Of a DNA stretch of 64,000 bases, positions 54,066 through 64,000 are shown in pieces. Below the pieces are notes generated by a model that ran no database searches, had not been told where the DNA came from, and saw only the letters and a program-made list of their open reading frames with translations. The translations under genes were made by a program, and so were the position numbers. The first letter of the stretch is position 1. Each line of letters opens with the position of its first letter. The DNA is from Dipetalonema caudispina (Eukaryota; Nematoda; Chromadorea; Rhabditida; Onchocercidae). Location of the stretch: NCBI GenBank assembly GCA_013365325.1, contig JABVXV010000002.1, positions 868,001-932,000 of the forward strand, given 5' to 3'.

Positions 54066-56810
54066 ATTTTTGACCAAAACCGGCTTCAGCCTATAATTGG
54101 GAACGGCGTTCAACTCCGAAAATTACTGTCCTCCAGTTGCTAAAAACCAAAGTTCATAATTTCTTTTGGCACAAATACTTTGTTCCGTCAAGTATCAAAT
54201 ATTACAACAATTGATGTTTGCTTCCTTTCCCGAATGCTGTTGAAACTAAAAAAAATTTTACACCCAGCTTCCTTTGAAGCTGCAACAACTTGTCATTAAG
54301 ATATAAACGACGAATAACGCGCTAAAATTATTGACTTTATTGCAACTGATACATAGAAATGCTTAAGTGATTTTAGAATGGCATAAAATTGGTTGAAGAT
54401 ATAGATGGCGATGACAACAATAGCAATAGCAAGTATTGGTTGAATAAGGACAAGTGTAGCAAAACAACGGAAGATGTAATCCATTACAATTACAGATAAC
54501 TGTAAAGTAAAAAGCAATTTCGATGACCGGTTCAGGAAAAGTCATTAGTTTGGTTCATGGATTGCAGTTTTTAAGATTACGATAATGTAATATGATTAAT
54601 CGAATGTTTCACTCTCCGAGATAAAACGTCGGAAGTAATGCATCTAAATAGATAATAAACATACCCATAGGGTTTATTCCTCATTTAAATCTGCTATTTT
54701 AGAATATGGTGAAATTTTGTTCAGTATTTCAACTAATAATATGCTCATCAGTTCCACAGGTGTAATGACCATATGATAGTAGTGGATAGTGTTGATAAGG
54801 ATATGTTGTGCACGTGAAACATGGAAGGAAATATGACCAAGAAAAAGGAATACGAATAGGTTAGGATAGAAATTGTCCAAAAATTGACCAGGGAAAATTT
54901 TTATCAATGATCGGAACTTCTTAACAAAGAATTGTGTATTTTAACAACATCTCTAACTTCTGCTTCTCCGAAATATACCGGCAATGGTTATTTTTATCAT
55001 GTGATCCGCAACTTGGGGCAAAAAGTTTAAACAACTAATGATCAACACCACAGTTTACACGTATGAGAAGTTAACCACTAACAACTACGAAATAAGATGA
55101 AATAAAAGATCTATCGTTGTAAACATATGTTGGAAGTAAAATCCTCCATGTACTACTTTTTGTTTTGTCTTGGTGAGTTCGAAATATTTGATCAGAGCTA
55201 AACTCAAAGATCAAAGGTACATCCCGTACAGAATACACAAAAAGTGCACTTTATAGCGATTATCACAATTATCTAAGATCAACTGCATTAAAACTACTTT
55301 GTAAATATAGCTGTGTGAACATCAAAGGAATGCACTCAATTATACATTCGGTAATTTTCTGAAATACAACCAGTGCAGTTGATCAGTGAGTATGGTTAGT
55401 TTTCTGGACAGAATATACTTGAAGGAACTTGAACAGAGAATAGATTGCAACTGATTATTTGCAAAACAAACGCAAAAATCCTACATTACTCAGACATGGA
55501 CATAAAATCAAGGATGGCTCATCCTGAAGACTACAGTGAACAAATAAATTCGTCTGAATCCGATTCTTTACAAAGTTTGCAAATTAAATTACTGCAACAG
55601 ATCCATTCCAGAAGACAAAAAGATCTAATGATATCCATCCCAAGAGTTCCAAGAATTATTGAACATAAAGGGAGATAGGAAACAAATGTACCTAATGTAA
55701 ACAAATGCAAATAAATGTATTCACAGCAACCACTAAGAACTAAAACTGCAACAACAAGTGGCATTCTTCTTTCCAAAGAATGCGAAAATTTTTGATAAAA
55801 ACTATTGTTTATAAGTGAAAAGAAATACTGAATAAACAAACCAATGATTGAAGAGCAGAAGGAGAGGAACACGGGATGGATTACTTTGCAGTAAATGTTA
55901 GCTGATGAAAAACATTTAAATCACTCGACTCGACATGATCGGATCACTGCAGGTTTCTTTAGCAGTTCAACTCACTCAAAAATTAACATTTTGTGATAAT
56001 TGTAGGAGGACTATATCGCACTTACTCTATGTAAGATGTTCTTACAATATCAAATCAAATTATCAATAAAGTATCGAATTTTGCGTATTGAGCAAAAATA
56101 GATCTTTCTTAAAAATCTACCATAGGACATCATATTCAGAATTATATCTTGCAAATATGATAGAATTTGAGTACTGTGAAATAAGCCCAAAGAGTTCCGC
56201 AGCCCTTGATTAAGAAATTCATTGTGTTAAAAACTACTTGATTACTGGTTGACGATACATGCTTGCACTCAACAAAAGACAAATAGCAACAATTTGTCAG
56301 AAAAGTTGATTTCTTATCACAAACCATTGGTTGCTGTTATTTGGGAAAGGAAAAAAATACACATACATGCTGAATCATTCGAATCTCAGCGACGATGTCA
56401 CATAAAATAGCAAAATAACTATGATGAGCATTGCACAAAATATCTATCTAATAAACTGAACACATTTTAGATTTTTTTTTCGTAAGTAAACTCAGATGAT
56501 AAAGTGTGAAACAGGTCTAACTGATATCTAACAAATGAGAAATTTGAGCTGTTCAAAAGCTATCTCATTCATTGATAAGGACAGTGGAACTTGACATTTG
56601 TCAGCAGGGCTTGCAGGTAGAGTAAAGATATATCTTTTCCAATATCCAAAAAAAATATGCAAAATCCTAAACAGGTAATGGCTGTTAACTTGTATTGAAA
56701 TCTCCGAATCGAAGAGCAGTCATAATATTTGACGTTTAGTCTCACGTAGTCTTCTTAATTTTTTAGTAAAGAGAATATTTAGAATTTCTGGGAAAAGATA
56801 ATTAAGCAAC
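54066..56810. other. Upstream region of UGP, mostly without genes
   Basis: AT-rich with scattered short open frames on both strands; apart from the weak ORF at 55445-55678, none is convincing. If the 56.8-kb exon belongs to UGP, this is a long first intron. Confidence 0.4.
55445..55678 (+). CDS. Possible small ORF (up to 77 codons)
   Basis: The part from an internal ATG near 55514 reads MAHPEDYSEQINSSESDSLQ, then IHSRRQKDLMISIPRVPRI, polar and coding-like compared with the surrounding AT-rich DNA. A minus-strand open frame (55872-55531) overlaps it but is rich in Leu, Phe, Ser and Cys in a way typical of an antisense shadow. No family match, signal peptide or splice evidence. Confidence 0.25.
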   Translation: MQLIICKTNAKILHYSDMDIKSRMAHPEDYSEQINSSESDSLQSLQIKLLQQIHSRRQKDLMISIPRVPRIIEHKGR

Positions 56811-56909
56811 CTTCAGCGCACGCTCTTGAAGATGGCCGGATAATTTAGATTGAAGTCGGTAACGATCGCCTTTCTCCATGTTTTTGTTAGTGGATAGCAA
56901 TTCAGAAAC
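56811..56909 (-). CDS. Isolated coding exon, probable alternative 5' exon of UGP
   Basis: A 99-base exon between TTTTCAG and a GT donor, open in phase 0 at both ends: VSELLSTNKNMEKGDRYRLQ, then SKLSGHLQERALK. It contains an internal ATG at 56879 (MEKGDRYRLQ). The only minus-strand gene downstream is UGP, whose second exon begins in the same phase, so splicing to 52331 (or to AAAGTGATTG at about 54056) would make an alternative UGP N-terminus; human UGP2 also has alternative N-termini. It could instead belong to a separate gene whose other exons I did not find. Confidence 0.45.
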
Positions 56910-58018
56910 CTGAAAATAATATAAGTATAGGAATAAAAATACAATGAGACAGTATCAGCGGCTTCTTCAACTGCTACCGGTACTGTAAGTCTTCGCTTTT
57001 ACTTTTTACGGTCAGTTGATCCATAAGTAAACAGAGAAACATCCGCATAATTATACAAATCAAATTTCTTCCTTGCTAAACAGTTAAGTGAGATAACCCC
57101 AAACTGCAATCACTGAGCCATTTTAATTTGAAATGCAACATTTAGAACCTGGTTTTGTAGCAGTCAAAAGTAAAAAAAAAAACGGAAATAAGAGAAAAGG
57201 AAAATGATTATAACATTTGAATCTTTTAAAATAAATAAAAAGTAGACCCAAATCGACCAAAATATCACTCTAGTAAATGAGAAATTTAGCGTATTGATAA
57301 GAAGCAGCATGATAATGATAATAACTATCTCTGTAACTTTTCGTCACATAAACAATCCATGCTTTCTCTCCCTTAAATACTTTTAAGTCGATGAGTAAAA
57401 TAACATCCTTAACACATATCCTTTCACTAGAAGGAAATCTTGTAGAACTTTTGATCCCTTTCGAAACAATGAAATAAAATAAACCCATAGGATAAGTAAT
57501 CCGAATTATTAATGAATTAAGAAGTACATAAATGGATGAATGTAAATATGAAGTGGCAGTTTGAGGAAAATTCTTGAATCTTTTATTTAACTTTGCATTT
57601 CCTGTTAAATGGATGTTTCAGTTAGATGGTACTTCATAAAATTATTATCAAAAACAAAATATATTACTTCATGCAACTGCTACAGAGAAAGATAAGAAGA
57701 GATGTTCAATAATAGTATAAGTGATGATCGAAGTAAAAGTAAGGAATGATTTAGGATCTTTATTATGCACTGATCTATACATCCAATCAAATGAAGAGTA
57801 TTTTGTCCATCCCTCATCAGTTTTTAGAGTGTATTTCTTAGCATCGTATATTCCAGATTCGAAATCATAAAATGGAAATATCGATTGTTTCATGAAGAAG
57901 TAATTTTTACTTTCTGTTCACTTGCATGATACTGCAATTTAATGAGGAATGATGTTAGAATTCACTTCATGATACGTCATCTGCTGTTTCAGTATGTTGT
58001 GACGCACGTTTTTTTACA
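56910..58018. other. Gene-poor stretch
   Basis: AT-rich. Contains one copy (57664-57717) of a 54-bp segment repeated at 58082-58135. Minus-strand open frames at 57488-57270 and 57893-57669 are not convincing. Confidence 0.4.
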
Positions 58019-58135
58019 ATGACGGTTGTAACAATAGAACAGCAACTGTCATTGAAAAAGTGGGAGCAAAATTTCAAAAAATTATTTCATGCAACTGCTA
58101 CAGAGAAAGATGAGAATAGATGTTCAATAACAGTC
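57664..58135 (+). repeat. Dispersed 54-bp direct repeat (two copies, 418 bp apart)
   Basis: The segment containing CATGCAACTGCTACAGAGAA is present at 57664-57717 and 58082-58135 with about four differences. The second copy is inside the orphan ORF (HATATEKDENRCSI); the first encodes the same stretch (HATATEKDKKRCSI) and then hits a stop. Confidence 0.85.
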
Positions 58136-58501
58136 CGCTCAAAACATAACTACATTACAACGAATGCCTTTGCAGTCAGTTGTAATATTTCAAGAAGAAC
58201 GAAAAGTGCGGGAATGCTTGAAGAAAAATATAAAGTAAAGAACTCGCAATTGAGAATTTCCCTTGGAATACCTTTCCACTGTTGTGTTAAACATGCCACT
58301 TATAGCATAACAGAAGTGAAGGAATTCGAAATGATGATAGCACCTGAAATTATACTGAACTTCATCAAACGGTATTTTACACCCCTAATATCAACTAATG
58401 GCACTATATGTAGCATAAGATTGCGCATCAGTCTTATAATTTTCTATCATTTTATTAAAACCCAACAATACCACAATTACAAACTTCTAATTAATAACTG
58501 A
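58019..58501 (+). CDS. Orphan 160-codon single-exon ORF
   Basis: Uninterrupted frame, unusually long for this AT-rich intergenic DNA. It starts MTVVTIEQQLSLKKWEQNFK, contains HATATEKDENRCSITVRSKH and RTKSAGMLEEKYKVKNSQLR, and ends in a more hydrophobic, Ile/Tyr-rich tail. I recognise no domain or signal peptide. A partial copy of its N-terminal part lies 418 bp upstream, so it may be part of a duplicated or decaying element. It could be a young gene, a pseudogene fragment or chance. Confidence 0.35.
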   Translation: MTVVTIEQQLSLKKWEQNFKKLFHATATEKDENRCSITVRSKHNYITTNAFAVSCNISRRTKSAGMLEEKYKVKNSQLRISLGIPFHCCVKHATYSITEVKEFEMMIAPEIILNFIKRYFTPLISTNGTICSIRLRISLIIFYHFIKTQQYHNYKLLINN

Positions 58502-59611
58502 AGTTATTACACTTCTCATTGATCAGAATATCTTCTGTCATTGTCCTTCACAAGTATGAAAAACAGCAGTCTTTACAATGATAATTTAGCTACTTTACAG
58601 AGCCAAAATTCTGTTTTATTGGCAAAAGGCATATTTTTTTGGGTTACTTTCAAGCCCGATGAAGCAAAAGATGTCAACAGACCTACACAAATGTTGCTTT
58701 CCGTTACTATTACTATCCTTTCACTTAAGTAAAATACTTATTAAAATCCCTACCAGCCAGATATATCACGATTCATCACTTCCAGTTTCTAACAAAACTT
58801 GAATTTTGAGATTTTAATATTTCACCAGAAAGTTTAAGAAACGATGAACACTACGAACAACATAGAGTGAAGAATAGAAGATGAACATATTTTACGCCAA
58901 CACTATGGAGCGGAGCTGGACGTAAAATGTTCAAATTTTTGGTAAGAATATTGGAAGTTCAAATATTTTGACCGATTGTAGCATTTTTATATCGCCAGAA
59001 ATAAAACTCATGCAAGGATAATAAAACCTTAAACTCAAAGCAATGACCAAATTTTTCATTTAAAAAATAAACTTCTCCCCAAGCTTTCTCTTAATTCAAA
59101 CTTCTAAACTTCTAAGCTTTTTGTGATAAAAGAAATTATATAAAACTCCATAGGAACTAACAATCCTATCCCAACCTTCAGCGAATGCTACCTTCACCCG
59201 TAAGATTTTAGGAACATCCCGTAAGATCCTTCCTTGCAATCGAATTTATCAAGGAAACAGTAAAAAAAAGATGGTTTAACTTCCCATTCATTTACATCAG
59301 TGAATAAGGGAATTGAAACGAATGGAAAACAATAAACTTTATCTTCAGTTGTACAGACACTGGCTGCGTATAAAAGAAATAACAATCACCAAACTAAAAA
59401 ATAATTTATGAGGATCACTTAGTGTTTTCGAATGATTAATTTTAATTACAAAAAATGGTCGAATAAATTCAATTTTTTTGAAAAGAAATGTGATTCATGC
59501 TCCTTTGATCAGCAAAGGTAAATAAAAGTCGGCTGTATTACAAATCCGTCGAGGAATTGAACTTATTCAGCTCTTTTCCCAAAAATATTGCAGAATATAT
59601 TACATTTATTA
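58502..59611. other. 3' flank of the ZNF622 gene, no gene seen
   Basis: AT-rich. A plus-strand open frame at 58541-58732 and a minus-strand one at 59385-59194 have no family resemblance. Confidence 0.45.
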
Positions 59612-62213
59612 TCACTGATCACTTCTACCACGCGATTTAAATAAACGGTTATTGTTAAGGCCTAATTTAATCCAGTTTTTAGAATTTATTTTCTTCATAT
59701 ATCGCATATCCTTCGCTCGCTGCACTGCCAATGTTCCTGAAAATTCAATAGCCCTATTTGGAAAAAATATTAAAAATTCATTCACGATGATTCCTTAGTA
59801 TTTTCCCGACAACCATGATTCAAAATTCATTTTAAAAACAAACCAGATGTTCCCTTCCAACCCAACTCCTTATACTGTCCAATCATTGCTTTTTTAAGAA
59901 TTTCTTTTCTTTGACGATCACTCTTAGTTCCATGTTCCACCGGCTTCAAACGCTGTCTATAATAACGTAACAACGAACGATGCCCAATTTTTGCGCCTAA
60001 AAAATTCGAAACAAAGCAAATAATAAACGAAAGCTTCGTAATTTTCCAAAAATTTTTTTACGCTAGAAAAAATTTTCACCAACCTGATGGTAAAGTAAGT
60101 GTATACCCGTCATCCGTAAAAGCAATAGGATAAGATTTGTCAATGTCTTCTCCTTCTGGATACATGGGACTGGAACAATTAACAAAATTGTCATATGTTT
60201 TGCACAAAGAACAATCAATATGTTATATATTTATATTTAAGAAGTTTTACCTATAATCATAAAAATCTTCAAATTCGATCATTTCCTTCACACTGCGAGC
60301 AACACGGCAATGTCCCTTATCGCGCATATGTTTTTGGCATGCATCTAATGAGTAGAATCTTTTCCGCTCATTACACATCAAACACATATTACCACTACCA
60401 ACTTTTAAACCTCAAACATTTCTTTGCAGGAAGTATAAATGAGGAATTTGGAGAAAGTGTAAATGAATAAAGTGTAACCACGCTTGCAATACGGAAATGA
60501 TTACTTGTGTCATATGTATTTGTCATATACTGGCTAGAATGATATATGATTACCTAAATAATACAGCATGCCGTTAACGTCTGTACAGAACTCCGCATCT
60601 GGAAGGAAAAATCCATGTAATACGCTCATATGTATCAAATTTGTTTCCACATCGTTCGAACTGTAATTGCAAAATAAACAAACTGTTTCCGGAATAACCT
60701 GCAAAGAAATAATTCTTATTCTTGCTTACAAATCCATGAGATAGATTAATTGGACGTTGCATAAAATCAAATAAGTTACCTTAGATTCATCGAAATCTTC
60801 GTCATCAGTGCCATGATCAGTAATCCAACCATCACTATCATCATTATTATCATCACTTTCTTGAATGTCTACTTCATCGAAATGGTTGTAATGGAGGTCA
60901 TTTAACTGCTTTTCGGTGACTGAAGCTTTATCCGTTCTCTTCTAGAATTACAGTTAATTCAACTTTTTGGATTTGAACTTATAGATGAAATTTACATCGA
61001 AAAGAGTCACGTGTAAAGCGAGCTATTTTTTTTTAAACACATCTCTTAAAGTTTTTTCCAAAACCAATGTATATATACCATGGTGTCTCTTTTGAACGAA
61101 CGTGTTTCATTTTCTTTATGTTTCCTAGAACTTAGGTGATTATCATATGCGTTTGCTGTTTGGAACTGTTTGCTACAACATTTACAAATAATCATTTCTG
61201 TCTCTGTACTTTTCTCGGCAGCTGTCTGAAAATTAATGTTATAAACCAATGAAACTGTGAATAAAAAGAAAAAGAGAAAACTAAAACCGAAAAACTACGA
61301 TCTCCGTCCAGAGATATGGCAACATTATGCAACAACAAACGTAAGTGACTATAGCACAAATATATACTTTTTAACCACGATAGAATGATCCAAGAGAAAG
61401 TTGAAAAAATTCATTACTCTTAAATATCTTCATTAAAGATAAAGAAACAAGTGAATTTTGAACAATAAATAACCTACTCAACAAAATACACTTGGATTCA
61501 TTGCATAAAAACATCTCGTTTAATTGATATTTCTTATTACTTGTTCTTGATGTAATGAAATCTCACTGACTCCGAAATCAGTTTCAAAAAACAACCCAAA
61601 TCGCTTAAATCTATTTTCCTTCGGAGCCTTGTCTCATTTTAGATAACTATCATTAACTGGAAAGAACATTGATGTTTTATACCAGCGCAATTTGTTCAAC
61701 TACTGCATCGATAAAAACTAACTTGAACAACGAAAGGCTGTATGCATATATTGCAACGCACTATAACTATTGAATAACAACGATGGATATAAATGTTTAG
61801 ATTTAATTAAGTCTACAACCTGATAAAATATCTGACCTCTTTTTTGTAAGCAATGACTTTTTGCCTAAACTGTTCTTCGGTGACAATAGGGAAACCAGAA
61901 ATCTGAAAAAAGCTCCATAAAACGGCAATCAATGGAAACTATATACATATATATATAATGAATATAATTTATATGTAACTACTTCAGCTTTAGCTTTTCT
62001 AGAACTAAAAGCTTCGCGGTACAGCAAATTAAAGCTCCACTGTTCCTATTTATTCCATTGCTGATGCCAACTGCAAAACAAAAAGAAGGTTAAACTAACT
62101 TTCCGTTTGAGATTGTATCGATGCCAGTCTGCTTTATAATGTTCTCGCTGTAAGTCATTATTTCCGAACACAACTTGACAACATAAGCAAGTAAGACCGT
62201 TCGATGTATTCAT
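59612..62213 (-). CDS. ZNF622: C2H2 zinc-finger 60S biogenesis factor (ZNF622/REI1 family)
   Basis: Cytoplasmic pre-60S maturation factor; the yeast homologue Rei1 releases Arx1/Alb1, and human ZNF622 also partners MELK/ZPR9. Nine exons: 62213-62100, 61902-61837, 61225-61079, 60941-60780, 60698-60554, 60401-60251, 60169-60084, 59996-59844 and 59736-59612; 382 residues. Zinc fingers in order: TCLCCQVVF...REHYKADWHRYNL (about residues 8-33), ICKCCSKQF...NHLSSRKHKE (about 75-97), then VCLFCNYSSN...HMSVLHGFF and MCLMCNERK...QKHMRDKGHC. An acidic Asp-rich linker sits between fingers 2 and 3. The C-terminus has the family blocks LPSGAKIGHRSLLRYYRQRL, LGWKGTSG and RYMKKINSKNWIKLGLNNN. The ATG follows a TTTGCAG acceptor by 9 bases. 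Confidence 0.93.
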
Positions 62214-63072
62214 GGCGAGAAACTGCAAATACTGGAATTACAATTCACAAGAGACGCTTGAAAAAGCTCCATTACGAGGTTCAGTGAGAGTCAGAAGACG
62301 AATTCTTGAATAAACTAAATAAAACTCGCAAAAAATTTCCTTATATGAATTAAATCCATCCAACAAAAAACCATTCAGTTATCCATTTATCTCTTTCAGT
62401 CAAAGATAATCAAATAGAAATCGTAGCAGCTAAGTGCTTTCATGGAAAACTGCAATATGAAGTGAATCGGTGTACTAAATGGTTCAAAATGATCGCCATT
62501 GGATAAGCAACGAATGAGTTACATTCGGAGAAATTTATCGAGGTAATACGGTAGCTACTTAGCCCAACTATATGAAGCATGCACAAAAATTGTTACCCAC
62601 TTTTCAGTTCATCCTTTAGTCCAGTTCACCATAAAAATTAATATCTCCTATGCATAAAACTGGTTAATGTATGCCATTTTCGTGCATATTAGATATATGC
62701 CAGGTATGCAGAAGGATATTGCAGGTAAGAATTACAACAATGAAACATTACGGTGATAGCAAAGTAATTAATTCAAAAGTAGCACAGATACGAGTAAATA
62801 CCTCCCCTACAATGACCAACCATCGGTAACGAATCACAACGATTGCACATTGACCAACACGAGATATTAATGTTATCGATACTGTTTACAAGATATCTTT
62901 TTGAGTAATAGATAACCTGTAACAACTGTATTCCTAAGGCGCTAAATTTTTATGTTTAAAATTTATTAAAATTTTTGTTTCGTGCAAATAAGTGGTAGTA
63001 ATTGAAGTCAGTTACACGTTGTTTATTTCACGCAATGGAAATATAAAATTTCAGAGCTGATTACTGCTGGCG
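62214..63072. promoter_or_regulatory. Divergent promoter region
   Basis: 859 bp between the start codons of the ZNF622 gene (minus) and the exonuclease 1 gene (plus). AT-rich with no coding signal. It presumably drives both genes, but no specific element can be named. Confidence 0.45.
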
Positions 63073-64000
63073 ATGGGAATACATAATTTGTTGCCGTTCG
63101 TGAAGAATGCATGTCGTCAGGTAAGCTTTGTGATAGAATTTAATTTCATTTTTCCAGGTCAACACAATAAAATTAATCATTCTTTTGTCTCTTCATTTGC
63201 TTACTCTTAAAAGTCGAACTATATTCATATCGAAGGAGCAGAAGATAAGCGTAAATGTATTAAATCATATTTTTAGTGACCACAGATTCTTTCTGATAGC
63301 TTCATTTATATTTCTTCAATCGTAGTCGCAACACTTTCGTTTTCTGTGTATGATAAGACATTCCATGCATGTTGTTTGTAGTAAGCAAGTGCTATGAAAA
63401 AGTTTACCGTTTAGGGAAATATCAGTGAGTTTGCGCATCAATCAATTGCTGTAGATGTCAGTTGTCTGTTGCATCGAGGATTGATAGGATGCGCTGACAA
63501 AGTTGCTCAAGGATGTGAAACCGATTTGTTAGTTTCTTTTATATGAAATTATTATTTTATCTCAGCTTTTTTAGATGATCGTATAAGAATAGAACTCTTT
63601 TTAAAAAAAAAACTTTCTGACTCTTCTAGTTTTCTGTTGCAGGAAACAGCATCTCAGTCGTGTGCAAATCTTTTATCCTCATCTAATTCCTTTGAAGATG
63701 GCTACTATTCCATTGTTCGATTCTTTACAACTATATTAAATGTTCTTCTTCTTGCGTGTTTAAATGACATGTTTTTTAGCTATATACGCTACGTTATGAA
63801 ATATGTGAAGGCTTTACTCGCAGTTGGTTGTCACATTATCCTTGTTTTCGATGGTCAAATGCTGCCTGCTAAAAAAGTTAGTCATATTGTAGTTATAAAT
63901 ACATAATTAAGTCATTGCTAAAGCAGATTTGTTGCTTTTCCGTGTTGGTAATTGCAGGAAATTAATAGTTCACGACGCGAAAAGCGTGACTTTCATAAGC
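63073..64000 (+). CDS. exo-1: Exonuclease 1, N-terminal part (runs off the right edge)
   Basis: 5'-3' exonuclease of the XPG/FEN1 family used in mismatch repair, end resection and meiotic recombination. Four exons are visible: 63073-63120, 63415-63527, 63780-63876 and 63958 to beyond 64000. They encode MGIHNLLPFVKNACRQ, SIAVDVSCLLHRGLIGCADK, RYVMKYVKALLAVGCHIILV, FDGQMLPAKK and EINSSRREKRDFHK, following the XPG-N domain of human EXO1. Metal-binding Asp residues in VDVSC and VFDGQ are present. The Met1-Gly2 start is typical because the N-terminus lies in the active site. The donor after exon 2 (GTTAGT) is non-consensus but keeps phase. The XPG-I domain and C-terminus are outside the window. 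Confidence 0.92.

Overview
The window is nuclear DNA from a nematode, most likely a filarial (spirurid) worm; I cannot name the species from sequence alone. It is AT-rich, its genes are cut into short exons by introns of about 60-400 bp, acceptors mostly read TTTCAG or TTTTAG, and several first exons begin just after a TTTCAG-like acceptor, as expected for spliced-leader trans-splicing. Protein content fits: nematode-style PPM phosphatase, an MSP-fold protein, a probable SPK-domain protein and many housekeeping orthologues. I built gene models by hand by joining exons whose splice phases agree; nearly all close as whole reading frames.

Left part (1-13.7 kb), minus strand: ppm-2-like PP2C phosphatase (3' end off the window), an unrecognised 247-residue protein, the proteasome lid subunit RPN-7, and a nuclear-looking protein with a probable SPK domain. 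From 14.4 kb the strand flips: a TMEM165/Gdt1 Golgi cation/proton transporter, then a gene-poor stretch (16.5-22.3 kb) with a decayed coding remnant and small tandem repeats, then an AGC-type protein kinase and a PP1-type phosphatase. A minus-strand MSP-fold gene ends 77 bp from the PP1 gene, tail to tail.

Middle part (32.4-43.8 kb), plus strand: SPOUT1-type RNA methyltransferase, phosphatidylserine decarboxylase and cytosolic seryl-tRNA synthetase. A small Pro/Tyr-rich single-pass membrane protein lies at 46.8-47.5 kb, possibly preceded by a 55-codon small ORF.

Right part: UDP-glucose pyrophosphorylase (minus, 48.7-54.1 kb, with a probable alternative upstream exon at 56.8 kb), a gene-poor stretch with an orphan 160-codon ORF, a ZNF622/REI1-type ribosome biogenesis factor (minus) and, divergent from it, the first exons of exonuclease 1, which run off the right edge.

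Most genes are independent housekeeping genes and not one pathway. The features most worth a second look are the exon-fragment duplication in rpn-7, the frame-shifting cassette, alternative 5' exon and perfect hairpin in the UGP locus, the PP1/MSP tail-to-tail pair, the SPK-like gene, the TGA-riddled remnant near 17.5 kb, and the orphan small proteins. No CRISPR array, tRNA, rRNA or clear transposon was seen.
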